Notes under the pieces: model-generated | What the model was told of the DNA's origin: nothing | What the model saw: only the letters and a program-made list of their open reading frames with translations | The model's database searches: none | Part shown: one piece after another, positions 24,132-37,380 of the stretch | How positions within the stretch are numbered: position 1 is the first letter of the stretch | How the letters are laid out: every line of letters begins with the position of its first letter | Made by a program: the position numbers and the translations under genes | Origin: Echinostoma caproni | Lineage: Eukaryota > Platyhelminthes > Trematoda > Plagiorchiida > Echinostomatidae | NCBI GenBank assembly: GCA_900618425.1 | Contig: UZAN01039778.1 | Coordinates: 37,555 to 101,554, forward strand | Direction of reading: 5' to 3' | DNA: 64,000 bases

Positions 24132-26404
24132 ATAACTTCATCAAATAAGAGTTTGCCATCCAGCATTATCTTAAGGCTTGAATATTCTAAAATACGTACG
24201 TCAATATTGCCCTTATCTAGAGAACATCTATGGAAAGTGACCGTGCACAATGCTTCACATTGATAGAAGTGTAACTGAACCGTCGAACAAAGGCAGCATC
24301 TCAAATAGCTTTATTCCGGAAGCAACTGATGTTTTTGGTGATGTGGTCCAGATAAATAACAATGGGGTATCGTTCTGTGAAGAATTTACTAGATGAGAAA
24401 ATCTACAAACTCCAAACGTATCTTCGGCAACACCATCGGAGGCATTCTTAACATTAAACCTAAATGGTTCTGCACTGCACCAAAAAAATCAAAGAATGTC
24501 AGGTGAAGTTATCCGACTGTACTTATATGTTGCGTTTATATTAACCAAATGATCCACGATTGCTATCCGACAGTAGATTCACTCACCCTGCCGAAAATCT
24601 ATCTTTCATATTGTCATAAATCGACATAATGATGTTTTGAGTAACATCAATCAAATAGAAAGTGGTATATTAACTCGCCGATAGTCAAATCAGGCTTTCC
24701 GAATTGAAATTAAATGGTCAGTAAACTGAAGTTAACTCTCATCTGCCCTCGTGCTGTTTGAAACCGTAGTGAGATACTGTTGTTTACAATTAGTTGTAGT
24801 AAAACGTGCTGGTTAAATTAGAGCATGATGAAGTTCTAATCCATTGTGCATCAAGACTAAATGCTGCACGGTTTTGTTGTAAGAATCTGAGGAAATTATA
24901 CTCTGGAACAAATCATGAGAAGGAGTAAGGTTTATTGGGAGGTTAAGCACAAATAACGTCCGTTATTCAGTAAAATGTTGAGCCTATTGACTGACTGAAT
25001 TTCTCTGATTCACTTAATGTGTTGATTGCTGTCAATTAAATGAACATCTTGAGACGAAAGAATGTATTAGGATGTACGGTGAGTGTTGTGACTGAAAATG
25101 ATAATTCGCCATTCCTGTTAGCAGTCAATTTATGGAGCTCCAATGTGAAGCTTGTAAAATATTCTTTTGCACGTTGATCTAAACGCGTACTGCTAATCGT
25201 CGTTTGTGTTCACTGTGAAATTTTACATGATAACATTTTCAGCATAAACAATTCCTCTCCTGCTTATCAATCCTGAGATAGCATTTTCACGAATTCTGTC
25301 CTTCAGTTACCTCAAACTTGTTAATGCTTGGACAATAGTTGGTTGACGCACAACTGAGGAACCATCTATTTGAGCACACCAATGTCACAGACCATAATTA
25401 TTATCCATTTTGGTGAACAAATCTCCCCTTACTACTTGATTCTCACCTATCCATCATCAATAAGTTTCTCAGATTAGAGTCTTTTTATGATACTAGCTTT
25501 GAATCTTTATTTTTTTCCTGTTGTTCGGCCTCAGATGTCTCATGTTGGTACACAAATCACTCATCCACCTCTCTCTCCATTGTGTCGGACCGGTCTGATT
25601 ATATCAGAAAGCACGTGAGGAAAAAGCGGTGACTAGCACAGCGATGAGGAGTTCCGGTCAAAGCGGTGACTAACCGAACAGCTTACTGGGATTGATTTGA
25701 TCCGTTGCCCGCGATTTGCCTCACGCCCTGTTCGAATACGACAAGTGAAGCGGTGAGTCAAAGTGAATTATCCCTTTACGTTCAGTTCAACATCACGTAG
25801 TAATCGGAGGAAAAAAATCCATAATCCATCTAAAGGACTAGAAAAGTGATATATGCAATCAAATTAATTGCCCATTCGTTTTTTATGTGTTCATATGGTG
25901 CATCGAAGGTTTTTCTGTGCTAATATATGGTGTTTGTTTTCGATTCTGACCGGGGTAGACGGCAGATGATCTTTGAAGAGAGAATACGGACTAAATGAAG
26001 AATGATTGGGACTGTTAGGTTTGGATAATCACAATCGTTTATTTTCTCAGCCAACAGGCGCTGCATGTGATCCCTCTTTCTGTGGTAGTGGCGGGTTAGA
26101 AATTGTTCACAGCATAAGGATTCTTGGTAGGTAAAATATTTTTCTTTGTGATAAAAAAAGCAATATGAGATTGCCGACAAAATGCACTAGATAGCAGTTT
26201 CATCCTCGTTGACACCACTCATTCGTGACAATCTAAATTAATATACAACCATTCACTCAATCTGCTGCCCGTTGAGTACGCGAAACAGGGTCTTAGCTCC
26301 CTTCCCAACTTTTCGTACTTTGATGCCCGCCGGGAACACCCATTTTTTACACACAATTGACAAATGACAACAAAAGTCTTCCAGTGGTCTTTGTAGGTCA
26401 TCAC
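24132..26404. other. No recognisable gene
   Basis: Unassigned AT-rich DNA. Around 25620-25760 a GC-richer patch holds three aagcggtga motifs. A reverse frame at 25920-26180 has no recognisable motif. Confidence 0.5.
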
Positions 26405-26482
26405 TGACGGCTTTGGTCGATTGGTAAGGTCGTCGAAATAACCGCCTGATGGTCTTGAGTTCGAACCCCGCAACCGCTACCG
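26405..26482 (+). repeat. tRNA-like sequence, probable SINE head
   Basis: A block ggtcgattggtaaggtcg resembles an A box. The block gagttcgaaccccgc resembles a B box at suitable spacing. The ends do not pair as an acceptor stem. About 90 bases of unique-looking tail follow. Confidence 0.4.
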
Positions 26483-26927
26483 AACTTCCACAGGCATCCT
26501 TTGTATGCCCGTGGGACACTTCCTGAACCCTTCCTTGAAAATTTCTATAGCCAATAAACAAAAGTGAAAGTAAAACCCTCGTTTATTTGTGATGATTATT
26601 ACTCTATTGCAAACATATATTTAATGTGGGGACTGTACTTTTTGAACAAAATGATGACACGATTTAGTGACAAGCATTTTTTATCTGCTCAAATACGATT
26701 CCCAGTGGATTTATTGGTTGGCAGATTTAAAGAACTGTTTATGTGAATCAATCATGGAAAGTTCCAGTGCATCTTTGAGATCTGAACGCATGAAGTTTCA
26801 CCGAAACCAGCAAAATTGTGAATTGTGAATGACACTAGGGATAATTTGTCTTGGCAGTTCACTTAGATGGTATTTATGCAACCCATCTATTTCTAAAAGT
26901 TAGTTTGACGTCTCAGCCTATTCTTTG

Positions 26928-27008
26928 ATTGGCAGCTCAACTGGTGGAGCTTGTCTTGAGCGGAGAAGTAGACTGTACTCCTATGTGGGTTCGAATCCCG
27001 CCGAAGTT
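26928..27008 (+). repeat. tRNA-like sequence, probable SINE head
   Basis: The block ggcagctcaactggtggagc is a good A box and D-arm. The block gggttcgaatcccg is a good T-arm and B box. The acceptor stem is not convincing. It lies 450 bp from another tRNA-like piece with a different body. Confidence 0.45.
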
Positions 27009-29159
27009 AGAATAAAAATGGCAAGGTTTAACCATATTAATTAATTAAAGTTGAATTTTTCGCTTCCGGGGTTAAATTGTGGCTGGGTATTGGGGTATTA
27101 GCCAACTTCACTAACGGAAATTAGCAATTTTGCAAAACTATTTGGTTTTTGGTTTTCGTTCTTTGCGGTTTCTATATATAGCTAATTCTCTTACCCATGA
27201 ATCTGTTTTGATTGAACGACAAAAATCACGTTTTGTTCGTTCTTACGACTGAACACCAACGTGTACTGTCTGCCGATACTGACTAGATTCACGTACATTC
27301 AGGCTGAAAACCAGAACTATACTCTGTGAGCTGCACGTAGCACAGCCAGCAACTTGAATAAATCGCTACATATATTTGTTTTGACATTAGCTCATTAGCC
27401 CACGGGATTTCACTAACCTGCAGTGTCATTACATACGACAATCTTCTGCTTGAAAGCACAATTGATTGGATTTCGACAGGAGTTGTACGCATAATGAGGG
27501 CGTGGAAGAATCTAAATACTCTTTGGGGAGCTTTTTACTCAGGATCATATTATTGGTAGAAACTATGTACTTACAGAATAGAAGTGTCTCCTTCGCATAA
27601 GAGTTTCATTTACAGTTTTTTCTCCTATTGAATGTGAAATCAGTACCATTTTCAGGAAGGAGGTAGCGGCCAATCAAAGGTCTATCTTACAACGTACGAT
27701 GAATGAGGAAAGTCAGGTGATAGTAGTGGGATTCAAAAACACATCTTCCGGGAGATTAGTTGGTGACGTTTATCGCTTGACCACCACCGCCTGTGACAAG
27801 TTGATGGCACTTGACAATCCAAAGTTTACAGCAACAAGGCGGTCATAATTCAAACATTTTTGTATGTGTTGATAAGTTTCGTGTTAATTGTGACATAATG
27901 ATATGAAGATGGATGATAGCCACAAAACTACATTGGCCTTAGTGTAGCTACTACGCGAAGCCAATGCCACACAAAATTCAGGGCCGCAGCACCCATAGAC
28001 TGGACGCGAGTGAAATTGCATTTGTGGGCTCTCAAGCATTTTTGGCTTTTATTTGCGTCGGTACCTGAATTTTACTGTCAAATTGTGAACATAGGCTAAC
28101 GTATGAACAAGATAAATCAGCGTTAGATACGTCTGAGCGAAAGATCCTCCTGGACAGAAAACTGTTTTTGTTTGAAACTGAAAGAATCCTGATGGATAGT
28201 GATAAATTAAAGCTGAAGTTAATGGGCTTCATTTACTTCTCGATCGACGTCTAAATGTTGTGCGAAAATTGTAATCAGCTTACGGACCGAACGAGTTACG
28301 GATTGTATCGACAAAACATTCCGTTAAGCAATGCGTTGTATAGATGGATGCCTTTTTCTCAATAACTTGGCATCGTCCTGATAGATAATGATGAAGTGAA
28401 ATCACGTTCGTTAATCCTGAGGACAATATTGTCTAATATATTTCAGACGAACGATTTAGGGAACGGCTATCAGCTACATGATAACAAAATTCCACTCCCA
28501 AACTTACTCCCTCTGTGGAAAGATCCCTGTAAGCCAATAATATATCACTAACTAAATCTGAACGGACTATGGTGATCGCATTTAACAATAAGTCCGAAAA
28601 GTATCGAGAAGACAACAAAACACACCCTAAATGTCCCCCGAAATGGTTAGCGCACAAAACACTGAAAACTCTTGTGCCGAAGCTTTGCTAGTGATCGATC
28701 ACGTCAAATGCACAGATCAAATTGTTAGGACCGAGATCTCAATCATTTTGCACAGTGCTACCACCACTTGTCGGTAGGCTTTAAAACTCTCAGTGGACCT
28801 CAGGTCACTCCACCGGCACGGATAAGTGTGATAAGAATTGGTATGTGTCTGACGCCTGATCTTGCTCAGCGGGGCACGCACAGAAGCGCACAAATGTATG
28901 TTCACAGAACGGAAAGTGACATTTTCTCAGTAAGTCGTGATCTGTCATGAAAGATATCAAACTGACCCAGTGTGAAACCACAGCGAAAAATTAGTAAATA
29001 ATAATAGGAAAGGGACGTTCAGACAACATACCGTAATTACAAAACAGCATACCACTAGTTTGAATGCAGCACAGCGTAAATAAACTATTTCCCGTATGCA
29101 TCCTCATCATACTCAGTCATACCATCGGATCAATAACTGGAAATCGGAACAATCTCACC
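27009..29159. other. No recognisable gene
   Basis: AT-rich DNA with short frames only. A reverse frame at 28433-28657 ends near a gtaagt-like donor but shows no known domain. Confidence 0.5.
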
Positions 29160-31226
29160 GATGTTGGCTAACTACGGAAAAACCCCTGAATTGCTGGGAT
29201 CATGTTGCAAGAAAGCTGGCCTCACAACGTAGCCAATGACGTGATCATACAAATTCGAGGTTTCGTTTGTTATCACGTATATGATCCAGTTGTTAACTCC
29301 AGACGGGACGATCTTGTCATCACTTACCAAAGGCAGTGGTGGTCATTGAACAAACCTGCTTCCTCTTATGCTGTACTCCACGGACAGCTTCTGCACTACC
29401 CTGTAAGTCCAGCCATATGAGTTTCTCTCAATCACGTATTCCCGTGAGTGTATATACTGCTTTCTCTAGCCTGTTGTAGGTTTCGAATTATTTTTATGAA
29501 AATTCTTTCATTTATTGGTTCAATATGTGAATACGGACGTTTGCATCATTAGTGGCGACTTGAAACGTCTGATGACCGTTTGTCATTTTCTTAGTTTTCA
29601 AAACTTTTCACATTTTCCACCGGATGCATGCCTAGATTTAGGCTTGACAAATCGTCCCCATCTGCCTCGTGCAGAATGCAGAATGCAAAACAAACAACAG
29701 CCAATTTTCTTCGAAGTCAAAATCCTACTCTTCAAATCGGAAAACGTTTCCCAGGAAACCTCGTGAGGAGGCGGGTTTTGATCTTTTGTTTCGGCTTCAT
29801 AGCATTCTCACACCTAATTTTTTTTACCAATAACGAGTGATATTTGTTCTCCTTCTGGTATGATATATATCTGACCCAATCTATTCTCCTCACTTTTCAA
29901 ACAATATCGTCGTACTTCAGAATGAATAGGTAAACTGCGGAGGGAAAACATTGTAAAACTATGAAGGAAGCGTTTTAGGCTCAACTGCTGCAGTCGTGAG
30001 ATCTGGCTAGTCTTCGTGCATATTTCTGAAATCTACCCTTCACTTGGCCTGATCGCTTTGAATATAGAAGTTACGAATCACAGTTTACTTTCCTCCTGCG
30101 CCTTTGCCATACCAGTTGAAAGTGACTTTACCATGGCCAACCCGGTTGCCATCAGGACTTTAATCACTGTAGTTCTAATCATGGGAGAACAGCCTCAAAC
30201 AACTCAGTATTGAAGAACCGTTCACTCAAATTTAATCCGATTGTCTGCACCTCACTTATTTTAACGACATTCGAAAGGATCTTGCTCAAAACCCTTTCCA
30301 ATCGGTTTATTGTTTGAGATCGTAATCAGATTTCACATAGCCATTCCTGACGTACTCCAGACGTGCTCTTCTTTACAACTTTGGTTTTGTCATCCTATTA
30401 TGTGAAAGGCAATTTGGTTCGCGAATGTCTCGAACACGATTGATAAGTACATATTGCCCACAACCCTTTCATTGGGGCTACGACCCCCAATGCTTGATAT
30501 ATTGGTCAGTTATTTTCCAATCATCAGCAGCTTACACGTTCCAAAGTCCGCACATCTTCTCTGCTGCCCTCCCCAAAAGGCGTATTGCAAGAAATTATTT
30601 TATCCTCTTTCCTGTTTTCCGTCTATATTGCTTCTTGGCTAATGAACTATTCANGCTTCTCATGAAGTCCCCGGATGGTGTAGTATTCTGCCTACCCTAC
30701 TTCAATGCATCGTCTCAGAATTTTCTGCAACTTGTAATGACGAAACCTTTGAGTCTATGCTTTACTATGTATCACCATTTTCACCCTCTGGAAAGGTGGT
30801 GGAAACGATGATCTCTCAACTAGCAATCCACCTCTATCCAACTTGAATTGACAGACATTTTTATAATGTGTAGTCTATGAAAGACTGGACAAAATGTCCC
30901 AGAAGCCCACGACTGATTTCGCGGTCCTATCCGCTCATCAGGTGTACCTATGTGGTCCAGTCATTCATACGCTACTCATTGTAAAACATGGAAAATCGTC
31001 CCTAGCTTCCAGTTGGCTGAGATTAGACGCATCTAACCAACAAAACCTGATACAGAACCATCTCAATAATTCTTCGAGATCTTTTCATCTCAAATCCACA
31101 CTCCCCGAGCTGCTAATGAGGTTTACAATGCATAAGAAAAACATTTTTTTGATATATTGGTTTAATCCTCAAACCATTACCACACTTGATCTGACCAAGT
31201 CACAAAAAATCTAATCTAATCTAAAG
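29160..31226 (+). mobile_element. CR1-like non-LTR retrotransposon, inactive copy 2
   Basis: The frame at 29202-29420 resembles the LINE endonuclease N-terminus (ESWPHNV, then an IRGF motif). The frame at 29515-29766 has ISGDL, FQNFSHFP and ACLDLGLTNRP, the usual GDFN, LxNFVxxPT and LDLVxTN positions. The RT core is missing or unreadable. Fragments at 30480-31000 recall the CR1 C-terminal region (FNASSQNFLQLV, then YYVSPFSP). The copy appears to end in three TCTAA units at 31211-31226, as LINEs of this group end in a short microsatellite. It has heavy frameshifts and an N at about 30655. The first half is more convincing than the second. Confidence 0.55.
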
Positions 31227-31784
31227 GCATACGTTTTGCAATTTTGCGCCTAAGGTTACTTGAAATCCCATATTTCTCGTACGAACTTTGACTTTGTCCT
31301 ATGTTTTGCTCTACTGTCTTTATGAAGGTACTGTTATCTTTTTCAGGTCTACTCATCAAATATTGTAAACTCACCTTCGGACTCCTCTGTTCTCTGTCTC
31401 GGTTTCTATCTTTATCTCTCTTGAACATTTGGTGCAGCACTTTGTAACTTTTTACTACCGGAAGGTTTTACCCATCGAGTGCATACTGTGGAACTTGGTA
31501 AATGTTGATCGTTCTCATTCATTCGTTCTCACTAGGTTCCATCAATGCGTCTTAACATTTACATTCGCCCACTCGGTCAAACTTTTGTAATAGATTGCCA
31601 ATGGTTAGATGCAGTGTTCATGTGATTGCTGAATACTCATTCTTCGAGGTGCACAAAGAGTTCAATTGACTTAACTTGAACTGCTTATATTTGAATAATA
31701 GGAACTGAATAATTGTATTTTGAAAGGTATTTGGCATTGGACTCAAAGTTACATGTGAGTAGTGGTTTGGGATAATTGAATCTT
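31227..31784. other. Spacer between LINE remnant and SINE-like copy
   Basis: No gene or repeat is recognised. A reverse frame at 31216-31440 rich in Arg, Lys and Asp has no family signature. Confidence 0.4.
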
Positions 31785-32000
31785 ATTGATTTGAGCTGAC
31801 TAGCCTTCGAACAGCACATTCACGCACAATCCTCATTTTATCGAGTCAACCATACACTCGGAGGCATTAGACTCGAGTTTCGCTCTTATTGGAGCTCATC
31901 AGTGGTGCATATCCACATTCCCGTCCAGGATTTGAACTCCGGACCCATCGCATGGAAGGCGTGTGCGTTAACACAGTGCCAACCAGCTCATGCCATGGCT
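31785..32000 (-). repeat. SINE-like tRNA-derived repeat, copy 2
   Basis: The best preserved copy of the family, on the minus strand. It carries the reverse complements of gatgggtccggagttcaaat, tggatatgcac, ctgatgagctc and ccgagtgtatg. The family tail ctagtcagctcaaatca closes it at the low-coordinate end. The head continues past the tRNA-like A region near 31970-32000. Confidence 0.75.
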
Positions 32001-32278
32001 GAAACAAATTGCTAATTCATTTTTGTTCAAATATTGCCTTCATAGACAGTCTGTCAGTTCATTTGGATCGACAGCGACGAAGGGAGACACAGATGACAAT
32101 CTGTTAACTCCAATGGAACTCTCACGAAGTCAGGAATTCCATGCAGAAATGGGCTGATTCACCAACGAACCTAAAAGGTAACCTAGACATTGGATTGTAA
32201 CCCCGTTTTCTCCCAACGTTGTGCTATGTATAACCAAAGTAATGAACCTTGCAATCGGAAACTGGTGAAGACATTATG
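32001..32278. other. Spacer, no gene seen
   Basis: Unassigned sequence between the SINE-like copy and the TA run in front of the RTE-like element. Confidence 0.4.
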
Positions 32279-32293
32279 TATATATATATATAT
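32279..32293. repeat. TA microsatellite at 5' edge of RTE-like element
   Basis: A pure TA run directly before the RTE-like element. A similar run lies just after its 3' end at 35487-35501. Confidence 0.6.
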
Positions 32294-32299
32294 TTATAT

Positions 32300-35200
32300 C
32301 CCAACCTTTAATTAACTCTTTGTTTTCCGTACCCAACCCTCTCTCTTTACCCTTTCTTCCAATCCGCAACATTCCTCCAGACAACTTGTTCCTCACTCGC
32401 CAAAGTTCGTTGTCAAGTAGCCCGGTAAGTAGTCCACCAAAAAATGGATTCTTTATTCTGAAGCCTCGTCAGTCACTGAATCTGGGGGCCTTCAACGTGA
32501 GGACTGTTATGCAGGTGGGTCAACAAGCATGTCTGGCGCGTACAATGGACTCTTTGAGAATGGATGCCTGCTGCGTGTCAGGATCCTATTACTATAAGCC
32601 ACGTAAGTGCACCGGGGTTGTCTTTGACGTTCTTCCTCCGCACGTCAGGTGATGACGAAGCCCTTTCAGTAGGCCAGCGTGGTGCGGGCATTGTACTGAA
32701 TAATACAGCCGAAGCCGCGCTACTCGATTGGATCCCCGTCAACAGTCACTTATGTGTGATGCGGCTTCAAGGGTCTATCAGCATCCTGAAGGGAAGCAAC
32801 ACCAAAAGGTGTTTATTCGTTATTTCAGCGTATGTACCGACCAACTGCATTTCTGACGCACAAAAGGATAAGTTTTATGATAACCTCACCGGACTCATTT
32901 ACTTGAGTCGAAGCTCCGATATAGTTGTCCTCGCAGGTGATTTCAACGCTCAATTTGGAAAACTGAGCGCATCGGAGGCTTGTCTCGGCGGTCATTGTGC
33001 TCTGCCCTGCCAGCGAACAGATAATGGCGTCGACTTCTACAGATCATGATCTGTTCCCATCCAGCACCAACTTCCGACACAGCTCTCAAGGGACAGCAAC
33101 GTGGCGCTCAAATTCAACTGGCACGCTAACTCACATCGACCACATAGCTGTAAGTTACCGTTGACGTGGCTCAGTACAAAACTGCAGGTCCTATTGAACC
33201 ACCAGCCTTGAATCGGATAATGCCTTAGTTTTTATGCAGTTCACTCTCCAACTCACTGGTCGCAGAAAGTTCCACCAAACTCGATTGACAGATCGTTGCT
33301 TATCTGACCCAGCCGTTCGTGCCCGTTTTGAATCAGACGTAGAGCAAGAGCCAGACGCACTGCGGGGTGGTAGTGAAAATAAACAATTGGATGAGATTAG
33401 CCGACCAATGCACTCCACAGCAAACGTTGCCTGTGGATCTGAAAAAGTAGCCCGCCCGAGGCATTGGATATCTGATGAGACAGTGGAACTGCTGGAGAAA
33501 AAACGGCAAATCCCAGCCACGCGGGATCAAAGCACGGCTAGGTGGCGTCCACAACGTCAATTCAAGAGGAGCCTCAAGAAAGACCGTGAGAACTGGTGGG
33601 CAACAATAGCTAGTGAAATGAAAGCGGCAACTGCATCCGGGAATAGTCAAAGACTGCTCCAAGTGATACGCACTACGGGAGGTTGGCGAACCACAGTTAG
33701 TGAAACAATCTGCAAAAAATGTGGACAAACTGTTCACAATAGGGAACAAAAGCTTGACTGGTGGGCGGAGTAATTCAACGAACAATTAACCTGGCCAGGT
33801 GCTAACCAAGCTATCTCCTCCGATGTAGCTGAGGCTCCGTGGGCAGTGTCATCTGAAACTCTTACTGCAGCAGAATTTCGTTCTTGCATCCAAGCCCTGA
33901 AGAAAGGAAAAAAGAGCAGGGCCGGACGGGCTTCCTCCCACTTTTTTCAAGATGGGGGCGAGGACCTTGTGGACTCTATTATTGATGTAATTCGTAACAT
34001 CTGGTTACACGAGCGTATTCCGTCATTCTGGAGCAAATCACTGATCGTTCCGAATTTTAGGAAGGGATCTCGCAATGACCGCGCAACCCACCATGGAATA
34101 AGTTCGATCGCGATCGTCACCAATTTACTAGCCTCCATTATACTTCGACGTCTGACGCCGTTTAGGGAGACAAAAATACGCGAACATCAAGCAGGATTTT
34201 GACCAGGTCGCGGTTGTCTCGATCAAATCTTCACTCTGTGTCAAGTCCTCGAGCTATGTTATACGCACCGTCGACCAACGGTTGTCCTGTTCCTTGACCT
34301 AAAAGGAGCCTCCGACTCAGTTGATTGTGAATCCCAAGTGGATTCACTCCTTCGCAAAGGAATGCCGCAGAAGTATGTGAACATACTGAGTCCGCTCTAC
34401 TCACACTTCTGGCAACTTAAGGGTCTACGGCGAGCTGAGTACTTCGTCCGTAACTAGTAGCGGTGTTCGTCAAGGGTTACCTGTTTCGCCATTCCTGTTC
34501 AATTTCGTCATAGACAAAGTACTGGAGAACACACTGAGTGGTCTCCAAAATGTAAGTATTCAATGGAAAGCTGGAGAAAAGCTGTGCGACCTAGAGTACG
34601 CTGACGATATCCTTTACCTGTTCGAATGTATGGAGGGTGTACAAAGAGCACTTGGCAGAGTAGCAAGTTCTGTCGCTTCGTTCGGCATGTGCTTTGCACC
34701 TTCAAAGTACAAAGTGATGCTACAAAACTGGGTGTACACGAGTTCTGTTTTGAAACTAGACGGTCAGGAATTATCTGAAGTTGACTGCTTCTTAGACTTA
34801 AGTAGCTGCGTGACCCACGACGCATCGTATAGATAATCGGTCGCATTTCCAAGGCTCGATCAGCGTACGTAGGACTTAAACATCTGTGGCGGCGACGGGA
34901 CGTGTCACTAAAGTTGAAAAGTCGTGTATACTGCGCCACCGTACGATCAGTTCAACTTTAAGGTTGTGAGACCTTGAATTTGCGGGTATAAGACACCCGT
35001 CGTTTAGCAGAGTTGGGCAATCGATGCTTACATAGTCTGGCGCAGTTTGGATGGAGTGAGCGGGTTAGTAACTTAGAAGCAAGTCGTCGGGTGTTCGAGA
35101 ATGCATCGAACACGAACTCGCATCGAACCCTGTTCAATAGGCTCCGTTGGTTAGGACACGTTTTGCGTATGTCCGACGGTCGCGTACCGCAGCGCGCCTT

Positions 35201-35480
35201 GTTTGCAGTGGCTGTTACAAGCTGGAGAAAGCCACGTGGAAACCAGCAGATGAAGTGCAGACGAGGTATGAAGAAGTGCAAAGAGCGATTAGGTACAGTA
35301 TGTGTCTCTCGTCTTCCGGAACGGACGGCAATGGTGATCATGCTGTCACTTCTTATTAGACCAGAATGATTGAAATTTAATGTATGCACAGTTGGGCTGT
35401 GTACTTTGTGTGCTGACCATAGATGTTTGCTTTCTTTTACCGTCCGGTGAATTTCGCTTCACTTTATCACACCTGTACAA
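32300..35480 (+). mobile_element. RTE-like non-LTR retrotransposon, nearly full length, frame-broken
   Basis: RTE elements encode one protein with an apurinic-type endonuclease and a reverse transcriptase. The endonuclease starts near 32480 with AFNVRTVMQVGQQACLAR and CCVSG. It continues with AALLDWIPVNSHLC, FVISAYVPTN and AGDFNAQFG (Gly-Asp at 32937). An IDHIAVSY block near 33135 closes it. A linker at 33234-33773 precedes the RT, and RT blocks run from 33846. The LDLK...DSVD block (34290) and a normal YADD at 34597-34608 are still readable. The C-terminal part (34855-35370) has SRVYCATVRS, GWSERVSNLE and RWLGHVLRMSDGRVPQRALF. Stops occur at 33050, 33771, 34200 and 34455, among others. The DNA is GC-richer than its surroundings, which suggests a later arrival than most elements here. 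Confidence 0.85.
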
Positions 35481-37308
35481 TGATGATATATATATATATA
35501 ATTGGTTTGCTAACATTCATGGTTTCAACGTACCAACAAGAACAACAGAATAAATGGGCTGGAAAACAAAATAATGAAGAGCGAACAGGTGTAGTGCATA
35601 ATAAGTAAAACATTTTTTGTTTCACCATTCATTTTTTATTATTTTTGTCCTAGTTCTTTGTTTTTCTTAAAAGGGGAATGGTGTTTCAACCGACAGACCG
35701 CGCAGCATTCGCGCTAGTGAGTTGTGTTATGGGCGACGTATCTCAACATTTCTAACGAAGGACAATCCTCATCCCTTGGGCGCTGACCTGGAAGGTCGGA
35801 TGCACCAAACAAAACCAAAGTTGAAGCCACTTTCATACCTATACGCCATGTCATGGTCTGACGGCCGTGGCGCTTCTTCCATCACATGCGAATATAACCG
35901 GTGAAAGGGCAGTTGCAGGACGTAAGTAAAACGTGACAAAGCCATCGTACGCGGTGTAATGCAATCATTGTTTTATATAATGAATATCTATACACAGCAC
36001 ACGACGATGAAACTAGTTATTGCTTAACCGATATGCCAACCAGAAATGAGTAATGATTCGGAGTCACCTGTTGTCTAATGCCAAGGGTTGATTAGCATCC
36101 TCAAAGCAGAGGGACCTGCTATTGCAACCGTAGAGTAGAACAATGCTAACCAAATCCTGATTGAGATGGATGCAGAAGCATCGTGGCAACTTATACACCT
36201 AATGATTTACAACATAGATGGACTGCATTCCGAAGGCAGTTGCATGAATAAAAACGTTGGATCAGTCCTTCTCGGTAATTTGTATTAGCCTTATTGAGAA
36301 TATTGTGGTGAGGTTTGACAGAGCTGCTCCCGTCTGCCGTCAAGCAATTTCTTTCAATGAATTGGTTAAACCAATCACAAAATCACCTAAATGACACGAT
36401 ATGGAACAAGATTTTTATATAATCCCGTCCGTAATGGTCACATATCTGCCCAAACTGAGGCAGCTACTTCCTACCAACTCAAATATAAACGTGTTTTAGA
36501 CATTTTAATCCAAAACATTTGCATATGGTCATAGTAAATATGCATTAGATCAATCGAAAGTTCCATTCCGGATGATCGGTTGTTGTCATCAAGCGGTATA
36601 AGTTTGAACCAACGGGCTATAATCCCAAACAACTAGCGCAGTTTGGTAGAGGTTTTCCCACAAAAACTCTTTCAGGTGCTCATACTTCCCAGAGTATCAT
36701 CGCTAGGTGTAAACCAAAGTACTTGTTTTCACCTGGATTAAAGGTATCTGAATATACTGCGCATTTTCCATTATCAAACGAGATTCAGTAACAGGTCTTT
36801 ACTCATTTAATGAATCTCTTATTAATTGGAAACATCTGGAAAGGTGGTTCATACAAATTAATCTTAAAGTCTGAGTAGAAATAGGAGTTGGGTGGTTCAA
36901 CTAGTTGTACACATGTGTTATCTAGTCAAGGGCTCAGATTGCATCCCTGCTTATCTAAATCGGTGGAGTGATACTGATATTGGTTTCTCACATCAACGCA
37001 ATAGCCGCGCTTGCCCGATTTCGAATTCATATTTTCTTTACGAGGCTCCAAATGAATCCTCTCCCTCACCGTTTATTGCCTACATTTTACCTATTATTTG
37101 AATGATATGAAAGAATCTCAATTGTCAACCGCACCTTTGCAGCAAATTGTTTGTACATTTGTGTACTTTGAAAAAAAGAATAAAAATAAACGAAGGACGT
37201 AATTTTCATTTGAGGTCTTCATCTTTACCCGGATAAATGATAATGAAATCCTCGATTCCAAACATGATAACTCTAATTTTATGGACCATTGGCACGAACG
37301 ACGAAGGT
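35481..37308. other. 3' flank of RTE and unassigned DNA
   Basis: A TA run lies at 35487-35501, next to the likely 3' tail of the RTE-like element. No gene is recognised in the rest. Confidence 0.45.
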
Positions 37309-37380
37309 TAACCGTGTAGCTCTAGGGTAGCTATTTCGACGACCAACCCAAAGGCCCTTGGTTTGAGTCCTAAAAGGGAT
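37309..37380 (+). repeat. Degenerate tRNA-like sequence
   Basis: The block tagctctagggtagct resembles an A box. The block cttggtttgagtcct resembles a B box at tRNA-like spacing. Pairing is too poor for a working tRNA. Confidence 0.35.

Noticed and set aside
33333..33785. Long reverse frames opposite the RTE-like element (also 34508-34939 and 34958-35389)
   Set aside because: They are antisense shadows of the recognised RTE endonuclease and RT coding sequence.
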